Shown here: positions 33,019 through 43,312 of the stretch, one piece after another | Numbering within the stretch: the first letter of the stretch is position 1 | How the letters are laid out: every line of letters starts with the position of its first letter | Origin: Luidia sarsii | Lineage: Eukaryota; Echinodermata; Asteroidea; Paxillosida; Luidiidae | Reading direction: 5' to 3' | Assembly: GCA_949987565.1 (NCBI GenBank) | Contig: OX465104.1 | Span: 510,501-574,500 of the forward strand | Length of the DNA stretch: 64,000 nt | Notes under the pieces: generated by a model | What the model was told of the DNA's origin: nothing | Seen by the model: only the letters and a program-made list of their open reading frames with translations | Database searches by the model: none | Program-made: the position numbers and the translations under genes

Positions 33019-33969
33019 ATGAAGATGCAAGTGTTGGTGCTTGTGTTGGCCTTTCTCGCCGTGGTCACTGCGGGTGAGTGTCTATTCTTAACCTTTTAAA
33101 GGTGTCGCCCGTGTTTTACTTTTATACATGTGCGTCATGTTCATAGTGCTCATCAAAAAAAACACCTGAAAATTACAATTGTATCGTCTTCTCTGATTTG
33201 CCTAGATTGTTGAAAGTACATTTATTGGCTTGACTTTGTCGTGTTCAGTCCTTTATGTCATGAATAGCCTACACAAAAGGCTACAGTACTCTATGCATTT
33301 ACTTTGTATGAATTGCATCATTCGGTACAATTTACAAATCGTTACGGTCGACTTCAGTAATTGAATTTCAATTAGTTTACTTTTTGGAAATTGATTGATT
33401 CACATCGTATAGACAGACCCTTAGTATTTTATTTATTTCTCCGTTTTTCCGAAGAAGTGAAACTTGACGAGACCGCCGTCCCGTTCGACGAGTGGAACGC
33501 CGCCCCTCAGGTCGCCGAGCAAGAAGAAGACCCGGCCCAGGTCTTGGAAGAGCTGGAGCACGCCATCTTCGACGAGGTGACCAAGAAAGAGGAGGAGGAG
33601 GTTGAGCTCCTGCCCAGACCCCAGCAGACTCCCCAGGCCCGCTCCCCGAAGAAGTGCTGCAAGTTGGGCAGGCAGGTGGCGGCCAACGGTCTCTACTGCA
33701 GTGCCGACCTGATGCAGGTGGAGAAGCGTCCCAACGTGGTGCACCGACGCAAGATGAAGTTCCACGGGGCCGAGGTGCACGGCAAGACGGCCTACAAGGA
33801 CCTGATGCGCCGCGTGGAGAAGTGTTCGCTGGCCGCTGCCTCCCGTAGCATGTTCCTCAAGTGCTGCCAGTGGCAGGAGCTCATCCGCCGCGAGATGGAG
33901 AACTGCCGGGACCTGCCCACCCAAGAGCAGAGAAGAGAGTGCCGGCAGATGGTGCAGTCCAGAGAGTAG
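33019..33969 (+). CDS. Secreted anaphylatoxin-like protein (two exons)
   Basis: Exon 1 is 33019-33073, intron 33074-33454 (GTGAGT...AG, phase 1), exon 2 33455-33969; 189 residues. Residues 1-18 (MKMQVLVLVLAFLAVVTA) are a signal peptide. Residues 19-75 are acidic (runs of Glu/Asp), like a propeptide. A dibasic KK (84-85) directly precedes Cys86-Cys87. Cysteines are 86, 87, 100, 142, 155, 156, 169 and 181. The block CCKLGRQVAANGLYC resembles the start of fibulin/complement anaphylatoxin domains, and MFLKCCQWQELIRRE resembles the C-terminal helix of C3a-type domains (F-L-x-CC....ELRR). Departures from the family are a ~41-residue gap between Cys100 and Cys142, 12 residues rather than 6-7 before the second CC, and two extra C-terminal cysteines. 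There is no thioester or EGF part, so it is a stand-alone domain. The acceptor is a tandem GAAGAAG (NAGNAG) that would include or omit Glu19. Function unknown; extracellular signalling or defence is an inference. Confidence 0.82.
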
Positions 33970-35390
33970 AAGGAACTGCAGACTCTTGCCTAAGACACCA
34001 GAACAAAAACTGAAGAGAAGAGAGACAGACTCTTGAACTCACGAGCTCTCAGAGCTTCCCGTTTTAATGTTGAGGTTTGTTCGTTATCCGACAGACATTT
34101 ATGTCCGTTTATTCTCTTTTTGTAGGATCAGTTTAACTGAGCTTTTTCATGTTCGATTTCTTTTTAAAAGAATGTTGACCTGGTACATTTTGTCCGTCTG
34201 TAGTTGCCTTCTAAATTTGAGAGGTAAAGGTTCATTATTTGGGAGTAAATGTCTATATGGTACCGTGTTTTTGATGATAATGCAGCCGCACAAACTCTCT
34301 TTATCGTGAGGAGATGTGTGGAAACTCAGATGGTCTTCTCCGATGTCACGGCTACAGAATTGCTGCTTTGGGCGTACACAGTGTGTCAGTAAACGTTGAG
34401 CACACCGACCAGTATTAACAACGGGTAGATGGGGAGAGTTCTAGAGCTTCAACCGCCTGAGACAATCTGAAGGTTTTGCATCAACATCGTCAAATGAACA
34501 GATTATTATCTTTACAGGAATGGATAGTTCTTAACATTAACATTGTTCAAAAGTTCTTATGTCAGTTTCACAGCTCGCTTGTCTCTGGGGTGAAAACTCG
34601 GAACTCTTACATGTTTTGTAATCTGCTGCTCGCTACTTCCCACAAGTGAATGAGGTACATTGTATTTTTGTTTTTCAGAAACTGTCCTTATAACGGGGCT
34701 GTGGTGTACACAGCTCTTACACAAACAATTCCCGGGGACAACAAACCTTAGGATTTCGGTCCATCAATATTTACACAGGGGCTGAGCGGTATGGTCGATT
34801 TTTTATTGTACCACACTCGTTGTCCAGGGACCTGGATGGTGTAACTCCTAGTTGTATAACTAGCCCCCCACCTCTCTCTCTACCCCTCTCTCCCCCTTTC
34901 CCCTAAGCCTCCCTCCATCTTGTTATGGAAGAAGGAGACTGGATTAAGTCAAGGAAAGTGTGGCTGAAAAAGATTGATCCATGGACCAGTAAATCCACCT
35001 CGGGGATTACAAGTGGGAACTCTATTATCCCTCTTTTCAAAAGTAGGGACCTTCCCTTTGTGGTAAAGTCCACTTGAGTCAACAGGATCAGGCTATGGAG
35101 GTTTTTAAAGAAGACCTTACAACTGGACATGTTGATTGCAATGGCATTGTTGTCCATGACGTGTACAGAGTGTAAATGCGTTGTTTAAATGATGGAGCTA
35201 TAGACTGAACAGTTCTGAACAGTATTACAGTATTAGCCTATAAGGGTTGATAGATAAAACTTTCAAAAGATGTCCGGTTGAAACAAGAAAACAGAGAACT
35301 GAACTTGGACGCTTTAAATTGGGTTTATCTTGATGTCAATTAAATGAATGTATATATCTGTTTATACATAACTTTTTCTCAATAAAAGGT

Positions 35391-35396
35391 CCGTAA
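35391..35396 (+). terminator. Poly(A) signal of the anaphylatoxin-like gene
   Basis: AATAAA followed by a T-rich stretch (TTTATTGAAGATG, TTCTTGGTCTTTTTAC). It is the first canonical hexamer I found after the stop at 33969, so the 3' UTR would be about 1.4 kb (33970 to about 35415). No other gene is seen in that interval. Confidence 0.5.
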
Positions 35397-35672
35397 TTCA
35401 TATTTCATGGTTGACTACTTTATTGAAGATGTTCTTGGTCTTTTTACTCCCTTTGTCTTTTTCTTAATTTTGTTTTAAAACTAGGAACAGTTTGCTCTTT
35501 TATTTCCATAGCATTTCCAATTGAAGATGAGGACCTCTAGGTGTTGTATAGCCAGGTTTACAACAATTGGTTGTTTGCATCTGAATGAAAGCAGGGGTGT
35601 GATCCCTGGAGATATGGCAGTTAATGGTTGAATTGCTTCTGACTGGCACCCCACCCCGGCAAAGACTAGTTG

Positions 35673-35785
35673 ACTATTTGGGAAGGCCACCATCTAAAGG
35701 CTGGATAGCTCAGATGGGAGATCACTGATACGTTAATCAAGTCTCGGGTTCAAGTCCCGGTCCATCAAAGTTTTCTTTGCCAATT
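35673..35785 (+). mobile_element. tRNA-derived SINE-1 copy
   Basis: GGGAAGGCCACCATCTAAAG, GGCTGGATAGCTCAGATGG (A box), GTTAATCAAGTCTCGGGTTC, AAGTCCCGGTCCATC (B box), then TTTTCTTTGCC. A clean member of the family. Confidence 0.8.
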
Positions 35786-36130
35786 TTTCAGTTTGAAGAT
35801 GAGGATTGCTAGTCTCTGCTAGCTCCTAACCATCTCGCCCCATCGGTCCCCATAATAGGCCTAGTCAACATGACATTTTATTGTGTTGTAGACCTCCCCC
35901 CCCCCTAAGCGGCATCGTACACAAGTGACCCTAATAGTAAATTAGGTTATTCTTTATCAATAGTGTAGTACACTCTCAATGACTGTCAGAAGCATCCCTC
36001 AATGTCCATCTGATCAATAGATCAATAACAAACAATGTATAACACAATCTTGCAGGGCCCTGAACCACGTGCAGTGGTGTTGATCGTTTCAAGGTACATG
36101 TAGTCTGTTCAAATGGGGGCCCGACCCAAA

Positions 36131-36289
36131 GCCCTGCTTGCAAGGAATGTGGCACAGAGGATCAAGAAACAGGTGGTCATATCATCTCAGCCTGCCCTCT
36201 ATCGTGGGCTACAAAATGACATCCATGGCTTAGTGCAAGTGGATGGAGCCACCACAGAATGGCTGCTTCACAGTGGTCTCGATATATAG
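36131..36289 (+). pseudogene. Non-LTR retrotransposon C-terminal remnant with zinc-knuckle
   Basis: One frame reads PACKECGTEDQETGGHIISA + CPL, a C-x2-C...H-x4-C knuckle typical of LINE C-termini. After a frameshift it continues LVQVDGATTEWLLHSGLDI and a stop (TAG at 36287). The combination CxxC/HxxxxC then 'TxEWLL' is common at the ends of LINE reverse-transcriptase ORFs. Frameshifted and truncated: a dead fragment. Confidence 0.7.
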
Positions 36290-36294
36290 TATTC

Positions 36295-37000
36295 TTTGTT
36301 TGTTCTGGCAATAAAACTTGCATTTTCAAGTGAGCCCCCAACCCCAAAGACCTTGAAACGTGGGTTCTTCGGGGAAGTGTATAGACCTATGTACGGTGTA
36401 CATGTACATGTGTAATGTGTTGTAGTCTGTGAGTAGGTGTGGTCATTGTGGCGCAGTGATTCAATAAGGAGACAGTGGAAGCAAGACTCATCTATTTCCT
36501 TGCACGGCCCCCGCTTTTCCTTGTCGCCTGTCCGCCCACTGACCGCCTCCTCGCTGCCCATTTCTAACCCTGTTCCCAGAATAGTGTCGTCAAAGGCTTC
36601 ACACTCTAGTTGAGATGTGAATATTGTAATGTGAATGGCCGTACTATTTTCGTTTTGTCCAAATTCGTGGTTGGTTCTTGTCGCTGTTGTTGGGCTTGTT
36701 TTGCACGTCGTTGCGGCTACCGTTGACAATGGGTGGCGATACAAACAGATTGATCGGTCCATATAAAGAAGCTCCTGAGAGCCCTGTATGACAATTCGAT
36801 TGTTGCAGGACCTTGCTGTCAGCTCCTCTGATGAGTAGGGTCTTGTTTTGATCGAATCTTCACGCTCCCTTACTTTGCGCATGTTCATTCTAGTCTGTAT
36901 ACATGTAGGCCTATACATACGTGGTGTGCTCGTCTGCATTAGTCATAGCTGCGAAGGAGTTTTAACGGTAGTAGACCTATTGCTATATGGTATGATGTTT
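36295..37000. other. Intergenic; 223-codon open frame on minus without support
   Basis: The minus strand is open from 36939 to 36268. The product has many Thr, Cys and His in no recognisable pattern, and the frame overlaps the LINE remnant. I do not call it a gene. Confidence 0.3.
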
Positions 37001-37009
37001 GCGTCGAGG

Positions 37010-37195
37010 AGAATGTAATTCAAAAAGGGTTTGCCCTGCTCCACGTAATAAGCACGTGCTCAGTGCTTTTCCTGATTGCCTGTTAAAAGAATAGGCCTAC
37101 AGGCAGCTCAGGCGGGATTCAAACCCGCGACCCCTGCTTTCTAGTGCTGACGTCTTAACCACCGAGCTGGTTGAGGTCATATGGTGGATTCGAAT
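37010..37195 (-). mobile_element. tRNA-derived SINE-2 copy
   Basis: On the minus strand: CAGCTCGGTGGTTAAGACGT (A-box side), CAGCACTAGAAAGCAGGGG, TCGCGGGTTTGAATCCCGCC (B box), then the body with GGAAAAGCACTGAGCACGTG and GGGCAAACCC. It is the best-preserved SINE-2 head here. A second tail-like fragment follows at about 37285-37340. Confidence 0.75.
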
Positions 37196-37211
37196 CTATA
37201 TAATTATAGGC

Positions 37212-37272
37212 CTAGCGGCGGGAACCGCGTTGCATAAAATAATGCGGCGGGAACCGCGTTGCATAAAATAAT
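37212..37272. repeat. Tandem duplication, ~31-bp unit x2
   Basis: GCGGCGGGAACCGCGTTGCA + TAAAATAAT occurs twice in a row. Confidence 0.9.
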
Positions 37273-37787
37273 GATAATTATGATGTTTGCTTCGGGGAGA
37301 ATGTGATTCAGTGCGGGTTTGCTCTGCTTGACGTAATAGGACTAATCACTGTGTGCATAGTATTCATGCAAATATATTTTTTCATTGGGTATCTCGGTTA
37401 CAACACAATAGCCTAGGCGTACATGTATATGCACGTGGTTGTACGCAGGCCAACTCCCTATGATGTATTATATAAAAAAAACTCTGAATCAAAGTTCTTG
37501 CACGTGGTGTGTTTTCCTTGTCGTTCTGTATAAACAAACTGTTTATGAGCGCAGCGGAGTAGCATGAAAGGCCTATTCCTTGTGGAAGGTTTGTGGTGAC
37601 GCCGCACCACGTGTGTAATCTCACTTTTTTGCGGGTGCTTTGTGAATAACGCCCCTGAGCTCCATGCTCTCAGGAACGGGCCCGGGGGAACTCCACAATT
37701 CGGGCAGCGTGGGGCTCTGCACGTCGTCAGGGAGGCTCTTAATTCCAACCGAGGGTTGTTATCATTTATACATGGAATCACAATGTG

Positions 37788-37885
37788 TGCAGTTTGCATT
37801 GACACCATGTATAATCTCCTTCCATGATGAGTGTGGCTCTGAGAAAGAGCCGGTAACTCTACTTATCGGACACTGTGAGCCCCGT
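37788..37885 (-). repeat. Repeat family A, diverged copy with GGCTC-type hairpin
   Basis: GTTTGCATTGACACCATGTA, then hairpin GGCTCTGAGAAAGAGCC (37835-37851), then GGTAACTCTACTTATCGG. Both arms changed together relative to the GGTTCT/AGAACC form. A further fragment lies at about 37586-37625. Confidence 0.7.
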
Positions 37886-38538
37886 TCCGCAGATTTACAC
37901 CGACGAAAAAAAAACCCCGATTTGAGAGCTGAAACCCTCGTGGCTATTTGTTGCCGAGCGTATATTTTTGTTTCCACCCCTGGGGGTATTCCCAGGCACG
38001 TCGAATAATGCTCCGAGGTGTTTTCGTTCCCAGGGACCGGTGCTATGGACATCCCTCTACTGCCGTGCACGCCCACAGAAATAAAAAGCACACTTTTGAT
38101 CGCTCACAACACAGTGTGACGAACTCGCTTCACGCTTTGCCGAATATTTGCAACTCTTCCAAGTTTTCCTTGACAGTGGCTCGTGTCGCGATAAAATTGC
38201 AATTCACACACGCCCTTTTGTAAGCGCTAAGAATAATATTACTTCCATCAATCTTCCCGAAAAAAACTTCTTTCTCTCTTTCTCTTTGTGCGGAGTTATT
38301 CATCCTGAGGCGCTGGTGTCTAATTTCGTGGGAGCATCGTTGCCGTTCCAGCAGCCTCTTGTTCAGGATAGAAAATAATAGTATCAAAAAATAGAATATA
38401 GAATGTCACTGGCGCGGAACGATGACTCATGGGGTGGGCTAAGGGTGTTGGAGTGGCGTGGGTGGATCAATGTGTCTCTGTGTATGCTCGTTTGAACACC
38501 CACTCACACACCTTGCCCTTCGCCACATTACCATGGAG

Positions 38539-38752
38539 TTGGAGTATGGCGGTGATACTATGTACAATTCTCTCTTGGGAGTATGTGTGAGAACCGTCTG
38601 AAAAACGACGTTTTAAAAAATGCTCCCATTCCGACCACATTCACTTTCCTGGGTAGAATTTCTCTCTTGTGAGTATGTGTGGTTCTGAAAAGAACCTCTG
38701 GAACCACGCATACTCACAAGAGAATTTTTACATGGTGTCACCGCAAACCTAT
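38539..38752. repeat. Repeat family A, diverged fold-back pair
   Basis: The second part (38654-38752) is an inverted pair: TCTCTTGTGAGTATGTGTGG, TTCTGAAAAGAACC, then GGAACCACGCATACTCACAA, GAGAATTTTTACATGGTGTC. It carries an intact hairpin at 38681-38696. The part at 38539-38610 is a decayed unit. Confidence 0.7.
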
Positions 38753-39235
38753 TACTCCTGCTATTCTCACCATGAAAACCTTCAAATCTCATTTGACAAT
38801 GAAGTTGCTATCTGTCAGCTTTTGCTATAGAACGATACCCTATAAAACAGTTTCTTCACGACCTGCTTCCTAACATTTGCTTGCTCGAAAAACATACTTA
38901 TTATGATATTTTCTTTCTTTCGTGCCTTGTTTTGTACATGTGATTCGTGATAAAGCACGGTTGGGAGGAAAACAGTCTCCATCATTCCAGGTGAATATGT
39001 GACATTTCGATGAGATCGTGAATACTAAGTCGACACGAGTTTTCGAATCTACCTTTTTCTCACTGGCATAGACCACCTCGGAAAAAATGTCAAATTTGTC
39101 AGATTTGTAATCGTTGGTCAGGTCACTGAGGTCAGTCGGAATGCAGTTTGCGTGAGGAAATGGCTATGGTGGACATTAGGGGAAGGCTCCATGACTATAC
39201 GTTTAGGGGACAACTTTACCGCCCGGAATAAAAAA

Positions 39236-39405
39236 ACGTACCTATACTGTGCTTATTACCTATACTGTGCTTATTACCTATAATTATATACTGTGCTTAT
39301 TACCTATACTGTGCTTATTACCTATAATTATATACTGTGCTTATTACCTATACTGTGCTTATTACCTACAATTATATACTGTGCTTATTACCTATACTGT
39401 GCTTA
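39236..39405. repeat. Minisatellite of ~18-bp unit with 26-bp variants
   Basis: 'ACCTATACTGTGCTTATT' alternates with 'ACCTATAATTATATACTGTG' + CTTATT, about eight units in all. Confidence 0.93.
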
Positions 39406-40088
39406 ATTAATGCGTAGTAATTGGGACAGGGCTGAAATTAGGGCTTACATTACCTTAGATACTTTAATTAATTAACGATATAGGCCTGTACGAGATGGAA
39501 TACATTAGTTCGACATAACTATTAACTATTTCAAAGAGCCACATCCAGGAAAATGTGTTCAGTATAAAGGAATTTTGATTTCAGAAAGGCATCGGCCATC
39601 GACCAAAATAGACGATATGCTTATCGTTTTGTGGGTTTTTTTTTGCGCAATGGTCATCGAGACTACGATCCCTATAGGCCGACGATACCCTTTAAATCAG
39701 TTTCTTCACGACCTGCTTTCTGACAATTGCTTGCTCGAAAAACATCTGTGATGACACCCATTTTCGTGAACTCTGTGGAGAGCGAGTTCACAGCCAGGGA
39801 GAGGGGTGGGGTGTGGCAAAAACTACGACCAAAACACTGGGTCCGGAAATCCCACTATTTGCATGTGTGAATTCTGAACACTTGGTGGCGCTGTTCCGTC
39901 CAATTTATTTTTTGGGGGGTGCGTGGCTGAAGCGTTTCAGGTATGTATGTATACATGGTTACATCAAGTGTGGGGATAACATCTGATCTAGTACTAGTTT
40001 GTATCGATGGCTTTGTTCTTAGAATTTTTAGGAAAGCGCTTACAGAGTTAAAGAGTTTGACCATCCTTGCTCTAGGGTTTGACTAAGG

Positions 40089-40578
40089 TCTGAAAAGAAT
40101 CTGAGTGGTAACTCGACGTTTCGACCAGTATGCTCTGGCCGTCATCAGGAGAATGGTCCAAACGTCGAGTTACCACTCAGATTCTTTTCAGAACCACACC
40201 TCTTCTTTAAGAGACCTTTTACATGATGTCCCTGCAAACCCTCCTATAGAGTTATCACTCAGATTCTTTTCAGAACCACTCCTCTTCTTTAAGAGACCTT
40301 ATACATGGTGTCACCGCAAACCCTCCTATAGAGTTATCACTCAGATTCTTTTCAGAACCACACCTCTTCTTTAAGAGACCTTTTACATGGTGTCCCTGCA
40401 AACCCTCCAATAGAGTTATCACTCAGATTCTTTTCAGAACCACTCCTCTTCTTTAAGAGACCTTATACATGGTGTCACCGCAAACCCTCCTATAGAGTTA
40501 TCACCCAGGTTCTTTTCAGAACCACACCTCTTCTTTTAGAGACCTTATACATGGTGTCACCGCAAACCTTCCTATATT
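40089..40578 (+). repeat. Repeat family A array: fold-back centre plus five units
   Basis: Starts with an inverted unit end (GAATCTGAGTGGTAACTCGA), the central segment, then five plus-orientation units of ~82 bp. In the first four, one hairpin arm is GATTCT, so GATTCTTTTCAGAACC carries an A.C mismatch; the last unit is intact (GGTTCT). CGACGTTT / AAACGTCG brackets the centre. Confidence 0.92.
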
Positions 40579-41154
40579 GATTCATCCACAATGCAAAGCC
40601 TTAAGTCGTATTTAGGTATACAGTAGTTATAAGAAAAAGTGACGAAGCCTTGCTACGGAACCCTAACCCCTTTCAAATTGATAAGTCTTTCAATATCATC
40701 CTTAAGTTGTTAGGATTCATTGGCTAGACTATCACGGCTATCTTTGGGTGGGTGTGGACGGTCGGTCGGTTGGTTATCTTCAAAGTTGGCCTTTTGGATT
40801 TCCTTATTCGCTGTGATGTCCGTGTGGTCATGTGTTTGATGGTACACAGCTACACATGTAGACATATCTCAATGGATGGTTCTTTCTGGAAGGAAGAGCG
40901 GTTCTGCTGGGATCCATACGTCAGCCCTCTTTTTATAGATTTTAAATTTTGATAATTAATGTCAGTTAGCAGTTTGAAAATGTTGCGTCCCTTCCATCCA
41001 TTTTCAAAGCGACGATAATAACTCTTGTTGACACTGAAAGAAGCACGCGCTGAGGATCAGTACATGTGGGGTCAGACTGAGACTCTTTGCTGAAAGACTA
41101 TAAGGGCCGTGAACCCGACAAGAGCTGTGAACTTTCACTTACATCGTAACTTAC

Positions 41155-41200
41155 CCGTAGCCCCCCCAGCATGAAAGCAAGTCACGCCGACAATGACCAT
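41155..41200 (-). CDS. Possible start exon, minus strand (weak)
   Basis: On the minus strand ATG (41200) opens MVIVGVTCFHAGGAT plus one base, ending at CGG|GTAAGT, a consensus donor, phase 1. The 5' side is the purine strand of the 41205-41950 CT tract. Product unknown; may be chance. Confidence 0.22.
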
Positions 41201-41217
41201 GACACACTTCTCCCATC

Positions 41218-41524
41218 GCCTTTCTTCTCTCCCTCTCTCCCTCTGTCTACCCCTCCCCTCTCTCCCTCTGTCTTCCCCTCTCTCTCCCCTCTCTCCCTCT
41301 CTCTCTACCTCTCTCCCTCTCTCCCCATCTCTCTCTCCCTCCCTCTCTCCCTCTCTCTCCCCCTCTCCCTCTCTCCCTCTGTCTACCCCTCCCCTCTCTC
41401 CCTCTGTCTTCCCCTCTCTCTCCCCTCTCTCCCTCTCTCTCTACCTCTCTCCCTCTCTCCCCATCTCTCTCTCCCTCCCTCTCTCCCTCTCTCTCCCCCT
41501 CTCTCTCTCTCCCTCTGTCTCCCC

Positions 41525-41555
<31 letters not shown>

Positions 41556-41955
41556 TGTCTCCCCCTCTCTCTCTCTCCCCTCTCTCTCTCTCTCCCTCCC
41601 TCTCTCCCTCTGTCTTCCCCCTCTCTCTCTCCCTCTCTCTCTCCCCTCTCTCTCTCCTCCATCTCTCCCTCTATCTTCCCCTCTCTCTCCCCCTCTGCTT
41701 CCCCCCCTCTCTCTCTCCCTCTGTCTCCCCCTCTCTCTCTCTCTCCCTCTCTCTCTCCCTCCCTCTATCCCTCTATCTTCCCCTCTCTCTCTCCCTCTGC
41801 TTCCCCCTCTCTCTCTCTCCCTCTGTATTCCCCTCTCTTTCTCTCTCTCTGCCCCTCTCCCTCTCTCCCTCTTTTCCTCTTTCTCCCCTCCCCTCCCTCT
41901 CTCCCTTCCTTCCTCTCTCCCAGTCTCCCCTGTCTCCCTCTCTCCCCATCACGAC
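41218..41955. repeat. (CCCTCTCT)n polypyrimidine tract with higher-order units
   Basis: About 740 bp of C/T. A ~130-bp segment including 'CTCTGTCTACCCCTCCCCTC' and 'CTCTCCCCATCTCTCTCTCC' is duplicated (near 41240 and 41370). Open frames of 295-300 codons are by-products. Confidence 0.96.
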
Positions 41956-42114
41956 CAATTTTGCCCAATTTGCCTTCCTCGAGCTGTCCAGGTGCTGCCG
42001 GGCTGCATGTGAATACGTACCTAGGGCCCCGGGATTTCACGTGCCGAGAGCCGGATGAGTTTTTCCCGGAAACTTGTAAGGGGGCGGTTCGCTAATGACC
42101 CCATGCCGAAAGGA

Positions 42115-42180
42115 AGGAGGAGGGAGAGAGGGAGGGAGGGAGGGAGGGAGGGGGAGGGAGGGAGGGAGGCAGCAGGGAGG
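42115..42180. repeat. (GGGA)n purine tract
   Basis: GGAGGGAGAGAGGGAGGGAG-type sequence just upstream of the putative start exon at 42187; a GAGA-like promoter-proximal element is possible. Confidence 0.9.
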
Positions 42181-42186
42181 AGGGTG

Positions 42187-42247
42187 ATGGCTGGAGTTCT
42201 CCTCTCGGATGTTGCCCTGTCGTCTCCGAGAGGCGGCCAGCCTTCCG
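42187..42247 (+). CDS. Putative first coding exon
   Basis: ATG with G at -3 and G at +4 opens MAGVLLSDVALSSPRGGQPS and one base, ending at CCG|GTGAGT, a consensus donor, phase 1. The frame is also open upstream to 42055, but that part is repeat-derived. No downstream exon was identified. Product unknown. Confidence 0.35.
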
Positions 42248-42660
42248 GTGAGTGAACCCGGTTGGTTGCCGGGGTCGATAGCTGACTTTGCCTGACAAAC
42301 GGCGGTGGTGTGGGTTTGGGTTTTTGTTCGCGAGGGAACAGCACAGTCTGGAATCCGGGTTGAAAGTACTGAGTGTCATGACAGCTATACCAGGACGACA
42401 TTGGACCTCATGGCCTCGTGTACAAGAGGTGTGTGTACATGCCGTCCAACCAATTAAGGCCCTTATTATTGTTTTGGTAGAACACATTTTTATTATTTTT
42501 TGGTAGAACAAAGAGGTATCAGAACAGCTTCTTCCCTCTGTCTGCCTTTCTGTGGAATTCCCTTCTTCATGTTCATGTTTCCCACCTGCGTATGATTTTG
42601 CCCTTTTTAAGAGGAAAGTCAATTCCTATTTTCAGCCTTCCTGAGTTTTTTCCTTAGCCC

Positions 42661-43036
42661 TTAAAGCCCCTACACAACATTGGTCGAGGTCAAAGAATAG
42701 CATCTATACGTTGTCTGATCCAACATATGCATGAAATAGCACACCTTTGAACATTTCAGCTCAATCCGCCTACCGAGTCTCGAGAAAATCGTGAAAACCG
42801 CTTCATTTGTTTCACGAAAATGCAGCACTCAACGCCGTACTGTTCCGAAAAATAGTTTAGATCTCGGTGAGACGTAAACGATTTCTTTTACTCATTTCTC
42901 CCAAAATACAACATTTTAGGCAGAAATACTTCAGTGAGAGGTTTCTACTATAACCATCTTCAAACTGTATAAGTTTCATGTAAATCTGTGAACATTTCTG
43001 TTTTTCGATCTTACCAATGTTGTGTAGGGGCTTTAA
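42661..43036. mobile_element. TTAA-bounded MITE, copy 2 (fuller)
   Basis: TTAAAGCCCCTACACAACAT ... ATGTTGTGTAGGGGCTTTAA, 376 bp and non-coding. About 90% or more like copy 1 (29656) by eye over shared parts, with an extra ~46 bp interior. Both copies sit between TTAA tetranucleotides. Confidence 0.88.
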
Positions 43037-43121
43037 CCTTGAGTGGCTTTATAGACTTGTTTTGGGCGAATCTGCATAAATAAAAAAAAATGTATATTAT
43101 ACAATTCTGAAAGCGCTTCAA

Positions 43122-43268
43122 AAGATGTTGCAAACTGACGCGCAAAATGCCCGACCTCACAAATGTATACGAGGACTGCATGGCGTTTCGTTGCAAGTAG
43201 CAGGACCATTCCCAGGTGTCACGTCAGAAATCCTGCGAGGATCAACATCAGGCCCACTGGATGTTTTG
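43122..43268. repeat. Repeat family B, strongly decayed copy
   Basis: GTTGCAAACTGACGCGC, GGCGTTTCGTTGCAAGTAGC, AGGACCATTCCCAGG, CCTGCGAGGATCAACATCAG, GCCCACT: the family order with many changes. Confidence 0.55.
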
Positions 43269-43312
43269 ACTCTAAAACATTCTTTGAAGAAAAACCTTAA
43301 CTTAGCAATTTC

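Noticed and set aside
32544..33068. 174-codon minus-strand frame
   Set aside because: Antisense to the TATA promoter and first exon of the anaphylatoxin-like gene; no independent support.
33433..33924. 163-codon minus-strand frame
   Set aside because: Shadow of exon 2 of the anaphylatoxin-like gene; open because of GC-rich codon use on the other strand.
35700..35770. Possible functional tRNA gene
   Set aside because: A and B boxes are present, but no 7-bp acceptor stem or proper anticodon arm forms, and near-identical heads recur with a shared tail: a SINE.
36268..36939. 223-codon minus-strand open frame
   Set aside because: Overlaps a dead LINE fragment; the product lacks hydrophobic patterning or known motifs. 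The most likely chance frame that merits a transcript check.
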